64,000 bases of DNA, from NCBI GenBank assembly GCA_949740725.1, contig CATJIO010000095.1:22078-86077 (forward strand), written 5' to 3'. Shown here one piece after another: positions 25,486 to 33,586 of the stretch. Positions within the stretch are counted from its first letter, which is position 1; each line of letters starts with the position of its first letter. This DNA comes from an uncultured Lachnospiraceae bacterium. GTDB lineage: Bacteria; Bacillota; Clostridia; Lachnospirales; Lachnospiraceae. A program made the position numbers and the translations under genes. The notes under the pieces were generated by a model. The model was given only the letters and a program-made list of their open reading frames with translations, had not been told where the DNA came from and ran no database searches.

Positions 25486-26445
25486 ATGCCCTTTTTTCGA
25501 CATATCCAGGAAGAAGTGAAAAATAATAAGAAAAAAACAAATAAAAATACTCTCCAAGTACGAAGCTCTAAAATCATAAATAATTTCCAAAAAGATAATG
25601 AAGAAAAAAGGGTGTGGGCCTTTACCTCCTGGATAGAGGCTTATCCTGCCGCAGTTTCTGTGGAAGCAGCACTGTCACTGTCGATCTTTATTTTTGCTAT
25701 GGTTTGTATGATGTTTCCTTTTCGTATGATGGAACGGCAGAGACAGGTACAGGCGTCTCTTGAATCGGTGAATGAATCATTGTGTCAGTATGCATATCTA
25801 GAGTATATGCTTTCCCATGGCGAGGAGCTTCCCTCAGAAGAAGGAGACTGGAAAACGGATCTCCTTTTGGGGCTGGCGCATAGCGCTGCCGCTGCCGTTG
25901 CCGGGCGCAGGGCAGAGGAAATGTTTTCGAAAAGGGGGATAGAACGGCTTTCCTACAGTGCATCTTCTTTTTTAGAAGATGGGGAAACCATCGATTTCCA
26001 TGCAGATTATCAGATGACTCTTCCCTTTTCTATACTGAATTTGCCTTCTCTCTCTTTTTCCTCCGCGAGTATTCGGCGCGCCTGGATAGGAAGAGAGGGG
26101 CTTAACCGGGAGGAAGGGAACCAGACAGGAGTTGATGATGAGATTGTCTACATAGGTAAAACCTCTACCAGGTACCATCGGTCTAGGGATTGCCATTATC
26201 TATCCAATCAATTACAGACGGTTTCTCTTGACTCCATTTCTGCCTTTCGAAATCAAAGCGGAGGTAAGTATTACCCTTGTGCCGTTTGCAGCCGTTACGG
26301 ATCTCAGGATGGGAGTGTCTTAATTATGAGAAACGGAAGCCGGTATCATACTGACCCGGCATGCCAGGCGATTGCTGCATACGTACAGGCGGTAAAGCTT
26401 TCTGAGGTAAAGCATTTGGGAGGATGTTCTTACTGCTGCAAATAA
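25486..26445 (+). CDS. TadE-like protein with duplicated C-terminal Cys/His motif
   Basis: The 319-residue protein has a Lys/Asn-rich N-terminus (AT-rich codons, unlike its neighbours), then a TadE-like membrane segment (AAVSVEAALSLSIFIFAMVCMMFPF, starting with E near its head). The C-terminus holds two related units: TRYHRSRDCHYLSNQ with YYPCAVC, and SRYHTDPACQAIAAY with GGCSYCC. Each has a YH-x-C and a C-x-x-C, resembling metal or zinc ribbon motifs. They would lie outside the membrane after insertion. GGAGG precedes the ATG. I do not know a name for this repeat protein. Confidence 0.72.
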   Translation: MPFFRHIQEEVKNNKKKTNKNTLQVRSSKIINNFQKDNEEKRVWAFTSWIEAYPAAVSVEAALSLSIFIFAMVCMMFPFRMMERQRQVQASLESVNESLCQYAYLEYMLSHGEELPSEEGDWKTDLLLGLAHSAAAAVAGRRAEEMFSKRGIERLSYSASSFLEDGETIDFHADYQMTLPFSILNLPSLSFSSASIRRAWIGREGLNREEGNQTGVDDEIVYIGKTSTRYHRSRDCHYLSNQLQTVSLDSISAFRNQSGGKYYPCAVCSRYGSQDGSVLIMRNGSRYHTDPACQAIAAYVQAVKLSEVKHLGGCSYCCK

Positions 26446-26458
26446 GGAGGGAAATAGG

Positions 26459-26935
26459 ATGTGCTTTCTTTTATATGTGATAATGGCTGCCTGGCAGGAT
26501 GGAAAAAGCCAGAGGATATCCGGCTGGCTGTTGCTGTTTTTCTTTGTGCATTTTTTCGTCTCTCAGATTTGCTGGAAAGTATTGGGAGAGGATAGTGGAA
26601 GCTATCCCCAATCCCTGTGGTTTCACGGGATGGAAGTAGATGTATCACCCTGGTATCTTTTGGCAGGCAGTATGATCGGGATTTTATTGCTTTTGATTAG
26701 CCGTTTATCTGATGGCGCTCTTGGATCGGGAGACGGATTATTCTTTTTGATTACGGGGCTTTACTTGGGATTTTGGAAAAATTTATTTTTATTTTGTTCC
26801 GCATTGATTTTGTGTAGCATGTTTGGTTTGATTTATGTGGTTGCTGGCAGTGTTCAGGGAAAAGATTACCGGAAAAAGGCACTCCCCTTTTTGCTATTTG
26901 CCCTTCCAGCAGGGATTTTTCTGGTGTGTATATAA
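26459..26935 (+). CDS. Second prepilin peptidase, A24 family
   Basis: The 158-residue membrane protein has the Asp pair of the GxGD peptidases: AAWQDGKSQRISGW and ALGSGDGLFFLITGLYLGFW. Both required residues are intact. It differs from the peptidase at 18319, which suggests separate substrates, such as the Flp pilin and TadE-like pseudopilins. GGAGGG precedes the start. It is placed after the TadE-like gene with 13 bases between. Confidence 0.85.
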   Translation: MCFLLYVIMAAWQDGKSQRISGWLLLFFFVHFFVSQICWKVLGEDSGSYPQSLWFHGMEVDVSPWYLLAGSMIGILLLLISRLSDGALGSGDGLFFLITGLYLGFWKNLFLFCSALILCSMFGLIYVVAGSVQGKDYRKKALPFLLFALPAGIFLVCI

Positions 26936-26947
26936 GGGGGTATAGCG

Positions 26948-27391
26948 TTGAGAAGAAAGAAAAGGAATGGGGAAGGCTATTCAGGAAGCTATACCATCGA
27001 AATGGCCTGGATTATGGCGGTATTTTGTTTTGTTATGGTCGTCTTGGTTCAACAGGCATACCGGCTTCACGATGAGGCGAAAAGTGGGATGAATCTGTTG
27101 GAGGCGGCGGAACTTGTACGCCATGATGAGGACGGAAAAAGGGATGAAATTCTGAAGGAAGTAAAACAGCGATATGGCTTGTTGCTTTCCACAAAACATC
27201 TGCAGATTAGTGTAGATCAGGAAGGAAGCCGGGTAAGAATCCGTGCAAGCGGTCAAAGGAAGAACGGGCCATGGAGTCTGGAAATCACAGAAAAGCGGTA
27301 TGAGCCAGAGGAATTTTTAAGGAAAATTGCAGCACTGAAGCAGTTGGAGGAACGGAATGAAGGTTCAATACAAGAGGGAGATGCGCCATAA
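26948..27391 (+). CDS. TadE-like pseudopilin (TTG start)
   Basis: The 147-residue protein starts at TTG 26948, with AAGGGGG upstream; no ATG lies near. It shows a basic leader and GYSGSYTIEMAWIMAVFCFVMVVLVQQ, a pilin-like site with Glu close after the likely cut, then an extracytoplasmic part of about 100 residues. It is likely processed by one of the A24 peptidases and acts as a minor pilin. It overlaps the FHA gene by 35 bases. The exact family is uncertain. Confidence 0.75.
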   Translation: MRRKKRNGEGYSGSYTIEMAWIMAVFCFVMVVLVQQAYRLHDEAKSGMNLLEAAELVRHDEDGKRDEILKEVKQRYGLLLSTKHLQISVDQEGSRVRIRASGQRKNGPWSLEITEKRYEPEEFLRKIAALKQLEERNEGSIQEGDAP

Positions 27392-28829
27392 TTATTTAAT
27401 TTTAAATGCGCTGGAGGAGAATTTAGAAAGCTTTGAGATTCGGATGCTTACCTGCAATTCTATCGAAGGAATCCTACACTTTCGGGTGAAGAGAGGGGAG
27501 GAGTATCATCAATATTATTACGAGATTACGTCCAAACAGCCGTTGAGCCGGCTGCTGGAGCTGAAAGAAATTCGGAGAGAAGAGCTGGGAAAACTAATTA
27601 CTGGGATTGGGATTGCCTTAAATCACATGGAGGAATATCTCCTCCAAGAATCGAATGTACTTTTAGAACCGGAGTTTATTTACATTGATCCAGATACCTA
27701 TCAGGTATGGCTGTGCTATGTTCCGGGGTATCAGGGAGATTTCCCGGCATCCATGGGAAAGCTTCTCCATTTCCTTCTAAAAAAGGCAGATCATCAGGAC
27801 AATGATACGGTGGTTTTGGCATATCGGTTGTATCAGGAAAGCCAAAGAGATTATTTTGGTATTGAGGATTTGCTCCGTGCGGTGAAGGAGAGCCAGAAAG
27901 GAGAAGATCGAGGCCAAAAGGAGGAAATAGATCAAAATCTAAAATTGAAACAACATTTAACAAAAAGTAAAGAGGGACAAGAGGCAGCTAGGGAGACGAA
28001 TTATAGAGTGGTCAGCCAGGGAAGAGCGGATATTCTTTTGGAAAAGGGGGAGTTAAGTTCAGGATATAGTCCGCTGCTTCCAGAGGAACAAGAAATACAG
28101 AATGAAGGAAGAGAAAAAAAGAGGAGAAAAAAGGGACGGAAAGAGATGAAGTTTGCAGTAGGTTTGCTTGCAGGCTTTCTCCTGTTTGTGCCCTTAGGAA
28201 TATGGCTCTTTCTAGGCTATGCAGGACTGGAATTGTATGGGACGGAGATTGCAGCTGCGGACGGAGCCGCCACGGTGATTTTTTTCGTATTCCTGATATG
28301 GGGGAAAAGGAAAGAGGAAAAATCCAGGATAGAGCCCCGATCTCAGTGGTACATGACATTTGAAGAGGAGAGGGATAAAGGGGAAGAGGGCCAGGAAATC
28401 TGGGATGGCAAGAAGAATAGCGAAGTTAGCCAGGGTGCTCCGTGGCTGGAGGAAGGGATAGAGGAGCCAGTGGATTTGTCTATGGGTGAAGAGATAGGAA
28501 ATACCATCCTTCTGGCGGAGATAGATGGATCAGCAAGCACGAGCCACCTTCTCAAAAGTCTGGATCCTTCTGTGGAGGATATTCCAATTTTGTACTTTCC
28601 TTTTATCATTGGAAAGCAGGAGGGGATTGTGGACTATGTTTTGAAAAAGGACACGATCAGCCGCCTTCATGTGCGGCTGGATATGGAGGAAAAGGGGTGT
28701 CTGATTACTGACTTGAATTCCTCCAACGGGACCAGTATTTCCGGGCGGGGATTAGAGGCAAATGAATCCTGTCTAATTTGCAGCGGAGATAAAATTCAGA
28801 TTGCTGATCTTTCATTCGTCTTTTATTGA
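27357..28829 (+). CDS. DUF6382-like membrane protein with C-terminal FHA domain
   Basis: The 490-residue protein has an N-terminal domain (YLILNALEENLESFEIRML, GLRELLITGI-like core) as in clostridial DUF6382 proteins, a charged linker, a membrane hairpin at about 262-318 and a forkhead-associated domain at about 410-490 (SRLHVRLDMEEKGCLITDL with NSSNGT). FHA domains bind phosphothreonine, and a Ser/Thr kinase is encoded 9 kb downstream. It closes the Tad operon, so it may link pilus assembly to phosphorylation. GGAGG is seen before the ATG at 27357. Confidence 0.82.
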   Translation: MKVQYKREMRHNYLILNALEENLESFEIRMLTCNSIEGILHFRVKRGEEYHQYYYEITSKQPLSRLLELKEIRREELGKLITGIGIALNHMEEYLLQESNVLLEPEFIYIDPDTYQVWLCYVPGYQGDFPASMGKLLHFLLKKADHQDNDTVVLAYRLYQESQRDYFGIEDLLRAVKESQKGEDRGQKEEIDQNLKLKQHLTKSKEGQEAARETNYRVVSQGRADILLEKGELSSGYSPLLPEEQEIQNEGREKKRRKKGRKEMKFAVGLLAGFLLFVPLGIWLFLGYAGLELYGTEIAAADGAATVIFFVFLIWGKRKEEKSRIEPRSQWYMTFEEERDKGEEGQEIWDGKKNSEVSQGAPWLEEGIEEPVDLSMGEEIGNTILLAEIDGSASTSHLLKSLDPSVEDIPILYFPFIIGKQEGIVDYVLKKDTISRLHVRLDMEEKGCLITDLNSSNGTSISGRGLEANESCLICSGDKIQIADLSFVFY

Positions 28830-28876
28830 CAATATTTTCAGGCAAGGAACTTTCTTTGAATTTTTTCGCAGAGGAC

Positions 28877-28905
28877 TTAACAAGATTTCTAGTTTGTGGT
28901 AAAAT
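28877..28905 (+). promoter_or_regulatory. Promoter of rhomboid-HIT-sigma operon
   Basis: TTAACA, 17-bp spacer, TAAAAT in the 108-base gap after the FHA gene. It indicates a separate unit for the three following genes. A TATAAT at 28913 is present but too close to the ribosome-binding site. Confidence 0.6.
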
Positions 28906-28937
28906 AACTTTATATAATGTAAGGAGTGCCGCTGCTT

Positions 28938-29543
28938 ATGGAAAGAAGGCAGAAGGAAGCATATGTGACCTTAGGCATTATTGCTGTGAATGTGATTTAT
29001 TTTCTTTATCTGGATATAGCCGGTTCATCAGAGGACGTGAGCTATATGCTGGAGCATGGGGCAATGTATACACCCTATGTCCTGGAAGGAGAATGGTTTC
29101 GCATTCTTTTGGCGGTGTTTATGCACTTTGGGATTCGCCATCTGGTGGGAAATATGCTGATTCTTTTTTTATTAGGGACGCATCTGGAAAAAGCATTTGG
29201 AAAAATGAAATACCTGCTTTTTTATCTGGGATGTGGGTGCGGTGCGAATCTGGTGTCCGTTTGCTATGACCTTTTTCTGGAAACAAATGCAAGGGTTCCT
29301 ATGAATACTGTTTCTGCCGGAGCCTCTGGAGCCATTTTTGGGGTATCCGGAGGCTTACTCTTTGTTGTGCTTGCAAATAAGGGAAGACTGGATGATTTAA
29401 GCACCAGACAAGTGATGATCATGATGATTTTTTCTCTGTGCATCGGATTTCAAAGCGCAGATACTGATAATCTGGCTCATATTTCTGGTGCGGTGATTGG
29501 ATTTTTGCTTGCCATGATACTTTATCGGGGGAATCGATCGTAG
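28938..29543 (+). CDS. Rhomboid-family intramembrane serine protease
   Basis: I use the ATG at 28938, 11 bases after AAGGAG; the GTG at 28926 overlaps that site. The 201 residues contain about six membrane segments, the catalytic Ser in GASGAIFGVSGG and the catalytic His in AHISGAVIGF, and HLVGNMLILFLLG for the first helix. It cuts membrane proteins within the bilayer. Its natural substrates are unknown. It is followed after 29 bases by a HIT-family gene and then an ECF sigma factor. I see no anti-sigma substrate directly beside it. The track ORF 28826-29269 is a shadow. Confidence 0.9.
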   Translation: MERRQKEAYVTLGIIAVNVIYFLYLDIAGSSEDVSYMLEHGAMYTPYVLEGEWFRILLAVFMHFGIRHLVGNMLILFLLGTHLEKAFGKMKYLLFYLGCGCGANLVSVCYDLFLETNARVPMNTVSAGASGAIFGVSGGLLFVVLANKGRLDDLSTRQVMIMMIFSLCIGFQSADTDNLAHISGAVIGFLLAMILYRGNRS

Positions 29544-29572
29544 GGAAGGGACATGGAAAGGAGGAAGGCAGT

Positions 29573-29989
29573 ATGATTGATGAAAATTGTATTTTCTGCA
29601 AAATTGCGAATGGAAACATACCATCCGCAACGGTGTACGAGGATGACCAATTCCGTGCTATCTTAGATATGGGACCAGCATCAAAGGGACATACGTTGAT
29701 TTTACCTAAGGCGCATTTTAAGGATGTCTGTGAATTAGAAGCACCATATGCTTCCAGAGTTTTACAGCTGGGCGGCCGGATTGGAAAGGCGATGAAAGCG
29801 GCTTTGGGCTGTTCCGGTTTTAATCTGGTTCAGAATAATGGGGCTTCTGCCGGCCAGACTGTGTTGCATTTCCATATGCATGTCATACCCCGCTATGACG
29901 GGGAGGCTCCCATTGTTACCTGGAATCCAGGTAGTGTAGAACCAGAGGAAATGAAAGAGACAGCAAGTCGGATCCATGCAAAACTGTAA
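29573..29989 (+). CDS. HIT-family nucleotide-binding protein
   Basis: The 138-residue protein begins CIFCKIANG and carries the histidine triad HFHMHVIP. Such proteins hydrolyse adenosine phosphoramidates or related nucleotides in the cytoplasm. The domain is complete and of usual length. GGAGGAAGG precedes the start. It is placed between the rhomboid and the sigma gene in an apparent operon. Confidence 0.94.
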   Translation: MIDENCIFCKIANGNIPSATVYEDDQFRAILDMGPASKGHTLILPKAHFKDVCELEAPYASRVLQLGGRIGKAMKAALGCSGFNLVQNNGASAGQTVLHFHMHVIPRYDGEAPIVTWNPGSVEPEEMKETASRIHAKL

Positions 29990-30011
29990 TTCTTCAAGGC
30001 AGGAGAGAATT

Positions 30012-30542
30012 ATGCAGCAAGATATTAATGGTTTGTTGCAGGCCATTTATGATGAATATCAAAAACCTCTTCGGATCTTGGCCATTGATTTTGGAATTCC
30101 GGTAAGGGATGCAGATGACGTTGTACAGGAAACCATCATATCTTACTATGAGCATTATCCTTTAGATTGGATGCCGGGCCCCATGCGGTCGATGCTGGTA
30201 AAGATTCTCAGAAATAAAAGCATTGATTATCTGAGAAAAAGCCAGAAAGAAAAGCTGATGCTAGAGTCTATGGAGTATCACCGGCAGCAGGAGATAAATC
30301 TCAGGTGCAGCCAGGATTTATTCGATCAGATTACCAATAAGGAAGTCTATTATGATGTAAATCAGGCTTTTGGGCAGCTTTCAAAGGATTTGCGAGCAGC
30401 GGCAAGGATGCAGTTGGTTGAGGGAATGATGAACAAAGATGTCGCAAAGCAGCTGGGGATATCATCAGTTGCCTGCCGGGCAAGAGTTTCAAGAGCCAGA
30501 AAAATCTTAAGACAGTTATTGGGGCCTAAATATGGGCTGTGA
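30012..30542 (+). CDS. ECF-type RNA polymerase sigma factor
   Basis: The start at 30012 (MQQDINGLLQ) has GGAGAG upstream; the track start at 29976 is inside the HIT gene. The 176 residues show region 2 (VRDADDVVQETIISYYEHYP, ILRNKSIDYLRKSQ) and region 4 (MMNKDVAKQLGISSVACRARVSRARKIL). No anti-sigma gene follows; a murG gene converges. A membrane protein with an anti-sigma-like build lies 1.4 kb away at 31907. I cannot identify target promoters. Confidence 0.88.
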   Translation: MQQDINGLLQAIYDEYQKPLRILAIDFGIPVRDADDVVQETIISYYEHYPLDWMPGPMRSMLVKILRNKSIDYLRKSQKEKLMLESMEYHRQQEINLRCSQDLFDQITNKEVYYDVNQAFGQLSKDLRAAARMQLVEGMMNKDVAKQLGISSVACRARVSRARKILRQLLGPKYGL

Positions 30543-30588
30543 TTATCTGTCCACTTAAGGCCCCGGATCTATTTTCCAGCAGTTTATT

Positions 30589-31656
30589 TTATTTTTCCGT
30601 ACAGGCGCGGATTAGGGAAAGGATTGCCTCGATGGCATGGTTTAGCTCGGTTCCCTCCATCGCATGGATATAGGTTCGCCGGTTTTCGTAGAGCTTTTTG
30701 ATTTCCTGATAAAGGGATTCATCGGTCAGCGATTCCTCTTCCAGGACTGCGCTGAATCCCTGCTTTTGGAAGGATTTTGCATTTAAAATCTGATCTCCAC
30801 GACTGGCAGCAGCAGAAAGGGGAATCAGGAGATTTGGCTTCCGCAGGGCCAGCAGTTCACAGATAGAATTTGCACCTGCTCGGGAAATTACGATATCCGC
30901 AGCAGCGAAGAGATGCTTTAATGGTTTGTCAACATATTCATACTGTACATATCCCGGTGTGCCAATCAAGGAATCATCCAAATGCTCCTTTCCACAGATA
31001 TGTATTATCTGAAAGGTTTCCAGGAGGCGGGGGAGGATGCTTCGCACAGCAGTATTTACTTTCACAGAGCCCAGGCTGCCACCGATGATTAAAATCACTG
31101 GGCGGTCAGGACTGAGATGGGTATACTGAAGGCCAGAGAGTCGATCGCCTTGTAACAGTTCTTCACGAATGGGCGAACCGGTGAGAACGGCCTTGTCCTC
31201 AGGAAGATAGGAAAGTGTTTCTGGAAAATTACAGCATACATTTCTGGCAGAAGGAATACATATTTTATTGGCCAGGCCGGGTGTAATGTCCGATTCATGG
31301 ATAATGGTGGGAACCTTGTAATGCTTTGCGGCTAGAACCACGGGAACGGCGACAAAACCTCCCTTGGAAAAAACCACATCCGGTTTAAAGGTTTTGATAA
31401 GCTTTAATGCTTCCATATATCCCTTCACTACCCGAAATGGATCCGAAAAATTTTTAACATCAAAGTAACGGCGTAGTTTTCCTGAGGAAATCCCCTGATA
31501 GGGAATGCCGACTCCTTCTATCAGCTTTTTTTCAATACCCTGATAGGAACCTACATAAAGGATTTCATATCCCTGCTCTTTTAAGGAAGGGAGCAGGGCC
31601 AGATTCGGGGTAACATGGCCGGCAGTGCCACCGCCGGTTAACATAATTTTTTTCAT
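30589..31656 (-). CDS. murG: UDP-GlcNAc-undecaprenoyl-pyrophosphoryl-MurNAc transferase MurG
   Basis: The 355-residue protein has MLTGGGTAGHVTPNLAL, SKGGFVAVPVVLAA, IIHESDITPGLANK, IIGGSLGS and SRAGANSICELLAL, all MurG hallmarks. It makes lipid II at the inner face of the membrane. It stands alone, outside any division and cell wall cluster; clostridia may have an extra copy, so whether this is the only one is unknown. AAGGAAAT precedes the ATG, and a promoter-like pair lies at 31689-31719. Confidence 0.93.
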   Translation of the reverse strand: MKKIMLTGGGTAGHVTPNLALLPSLKEQGYEILYVGSYQGIEKKLIEGVGIPYQGISSGKLRRYFDVKNFSDPFRVVKGYMEALKLIKTFKPDVVFSKGGFVAVPVVLAAKHYKVPTIIHESDITPGLANKICIPSARNVCCNFPETLSYLPEDKAVLTGSPIREELLQGDRLSGLQYTHLSPDRPVILIIGGSLGSVKVNTAVRSILPRLLETFQIIHICGKEHLDDSLIGTPGYVQYEYVDKPLKHLFAAADIVISRAGANSICELLALRKPNLLIPLSAAASRGDQILNAKSFQKQGFSAVLEEESLTDESLYQEIKKLYENRRTYIHAMEGTELNHAIEAILSLIRACTEK

Positions 31657-31688
31657 ATTTCCTTGACCTCCAGAAGTAACCTTATAGT

Positions 31689-31719
31689 ATTATAGTAATG
31701 CTTCAAATGAAAATGTCAA
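31689..31719 (-). promoter_or_regulatory. Possible promoter of murG
   Basis: TTGACA and TATAAT on the minus strand, with a longer than usual 19-bp spacer. It fits the position before murG. Confidence 0.5.
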
Positions 31720-31756
31720 CCCTGAAAGAATGGAAACGTTAGAGGAACTGTTTAAG

Positions 31757-31889
31757 GTTACTGTTCACGGCCAGAATTCTGCGAGGTATTCCTTGTGAGT
31801 GAAATCCGCGGACGGCAGCGCCAAAATAGGCAGAATGACCATTTTGTGTGTATATTGGTTGCTGTGAACGGCGGGCCGTGAACAGTAAC
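31757..31889. repeat. 133-bp element bounded by perfect 16-bp inverted repeats
   Basis: GTTACTGTTCACGGCC at the left and GGCCGTGAACAGTAAC at the right are exact reverse complements. The inside is not coding on either strand beyond short shadow ORFs. It ends 17 bases before the GTG of the membrane-protein gene. It looks like a MITE or other intergenic repeat, or a long RNA hairpin in the leader. I see no clear target-site duplication and no second copy in the window. Confidence 0.6.
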
Positions 31890-31906
31890 TGTAAGGAAGG
31901 TGTAAC

Positions 31907-32872
31907 GTGGATAGGAATAGAACTGGCTCTGATGCACAAAAGGATCAATCAATTGAGCAACTAATCAAAGAGGCCTATGGCCTGAATGCCAGGCAGCTGG
32001 AAAAGCAAATGGAGTGGGCTATGGGGACAGCAGAGTCAGGTTCTCTCCTAAAAGGAATGCCCATCCCAGAGGCACCGGAAAATGAATTTCGCATTATCAT
32101 GGCAAAGATGGCGGCCCGAGGGATCACCCCTAAAGTTATGGCAGATTTTGACGAGGAAACCCGGAGGGCAATGCAGCGGGAGGATTATCTGGACACTACC
32201 CCGATACTGCCCCACCAGAGAGCAGAATGGGAAAAAACCAATCGGAATCCGGTGGCGGATGTGAAAGAATATCTGGAATTAAAGAAGAAGCGCTTTAGGA
32301 AAGTAGTCCGGATGGCAGAGGCAGTAGCTGCTTGCGCGCTGTTGGTGATGGCGGTCATTCTCGTGCCCAGGATTGATGCGATTGCAAAGAAAAATTATAA
32401 ATATGAGGCCAGGGTAGAGAGTGGAGAAAAAGGGACTATCATTTGGAATAACCAAGAAAATGTTATTTATAATGCAGGTGATTTAGAAGAGGCATATGCT
32501 AAAATCAAGGAAACTTTGGGTGATCCAATATTGAAGTTAACGTTCATGCCTGAGGGAATGGTGTTTTCTGAATTAGAAATTAAAGCTGGTTATGCTAGGA
32601 TGGAATTTGCTTATGCAGGGAATTCGGTTCATATGTTTGAGATGCTTTATCGAAAAGATGGAGCGGGTGCACATAAAACAGATTGTCAAGCAGATATATT
32701 TGTTACAAATGAATGGATCGAGAAAGAAATACCAATTCAGAAAAACAAGCTAGATAAGGGAAAATATGAATATTGCGCTTATATTGAGTTTAATAGTGCT
32801 TATTATGTTCTTGAAGGTATAATGGGTGAAAAAGATTTTGTTAATCTTATAAAGAATCTTGTGTTAGAATAG
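31907..32872 (+). CDS. Membrane protein of anti-sigma-like architecture, DUF4367-like (GTG start)
   Basis: The start is GTG at 31907, 6 bases after AAGGAAGG. The 321 residues have a cytoplasmic N-terminal part of about 130 residues (QSIEQLIKEAYGLNARQLEK, a charged helical region), one membrane segment (about 140-158, ACALLVMAVILVP) and an outer part (YNAGDLEEAYAKIKE, FMPEGMVFSELEI) that resembles DUF4367 domains of anti-sigma-like proteins. The second half is clearly AT-richer than the first. The nearby ECF sigma factor is on the same strand but is separated by murG. No function is proven. Confidence 0.6.
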   Translation: MDRNRTGSDAQKDQSIEQLIKEAYGLNARQLEKQMEWAMGTAESGSLLKGMPIPEAPENEFRIIMAKMAARGITPKVMADFDEETRRAMQREDYLDTTPILPHQRAEWEKTNRNPVADVKEYLELKKKRFRKVVRMAEAVAACALLVMAVILVPRIDAIAKKNYKYEARVESGEKGTIIWNNQENVIYNAGDLEEAYAKIKETLGDPILKLTFMPEGMVFSELEIKAGYARMEFAYAGNSVHMFEMLYRKDGAGAHKTDCQADIFVTNEWIEKEIPIQKNKLDKGKYEYCAYIEFNSAYYVLEGIMGEKDFVNLIKNLVLE

Positions 32873-32888
32873 TGTAAATGAGGTAAAA

Positions 32889-33428
32889 ATGAAGAAAATA
32901 TTTAAATTGTTTTTATTGACAGTGATTGGGAGTTTATTTTTTGGGATAACCATATTAGCAGATGATGAGGGATGGGACCAGAACATAAAAAGTATTCAAT
33001 TTTATAGAAAAACAGAGTTATTACCCCCAGATATTAAGCACTCTGTTGGGTATGGGGATATTACAAGAGGAAATTATCTTGCCAGTTCTGAGCTACATAT
33101 TTCAAACGAAGGATATGGTTCAATTGGAATTTTGGGTAGCACATTATGCCATGTGCCAGTGAAAAAGATTCGTATGGCTATTTATCTAGATCGTTGGGAT
33201 GAGACTCAAGAAAGGTGGATACAAGTAGATTATTATAATTTTACTTATGAAGATAAAGAAGAAAAGAAGGATTTAACAGCAGTAACAGAGGCCTTTAGTG
33301 TTATCGGCCTTCCTACCGGCTGCTATTACCGCCTAAGAAGTTTCAACTGCGTATGGCCTTTCTCAGGCGGTTCTGAGATGCAGGGGCCGGTGACGGATGG
33401 AATTTTAATTACCGACGGTGCAGTATAA
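32889..33428 (+). CDS. Small secreted protein, DUF6147-like
   Basis: The 179-residue protein has an N-terminal signal (KIFKLFLLTVIGSLFFGITILADD) and a beta-rich outer part with HVPVKKIRMAIYLDRWD and an RLRSFNCVW segment near the C-terminus. It resembles DUF6147 by memory, without certainty. Most of the gene is AT-rich; the last 100 bases return to the local composition. It follows the membrane protein by 16 bases with a weak AGG-type site, so the two are coexpressed and may work together outside the membrane. A strong terminator follows. Confidence 0.65.
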   Translation: MKKIFKLFLLTVIGSLFFGITILADDEGWDQNIKSIQFYRKTELLPPDIKHSVGYGDITRGNYLASSELHISNEGYGSIGILGSTLCHVPVKKIRMAIYLDRWDETQERWIQVDYYNFTYEDKEEKKDLTAVTEAFSVIGLPTGCYYRLRSFNCVWPFSGGSEMQGPVTDGILITDGAV

Positions 33429-33450
33429 AAATCAAATAGGTTATCCATTT

Positions 33451-33503
33451 AAGCCATAAGCCCAAGCGCTTCAAGCCGCTCGGGCTTATGGCTTTTCTTC
33501 TAT
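33451..33503 (+). terminator. Rho-independent terminator
   Basis: AAGCCATAAGCCC pairs with GGGCTTATGGCTT to form an 18-bp stem with one mismatch, loop TTCAAGCC, followed by TTTTCTTC. It ends the two-gene unit at 31907-33428. Confidence 0.88.
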
Positions 33504-33586
33504 TTCTCAATTTCATTCATAATCTATATGTCTGCAACATATACATGTTATTAAAGTCATAAAGTACAAGGACAAGGAGAGAGACG

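Noticed and set aside
28826-29269. 147-aa ORF overlapping the rhomboid gene
   Set aside because: It is out of frame with the clear rhomboid protein.
31739-31952. Short minus-strand ORFs in the inverted-repeat element
   Set aside because: No ribosome-binding site, low-complexity translation, and overlap with the element and the gene start.
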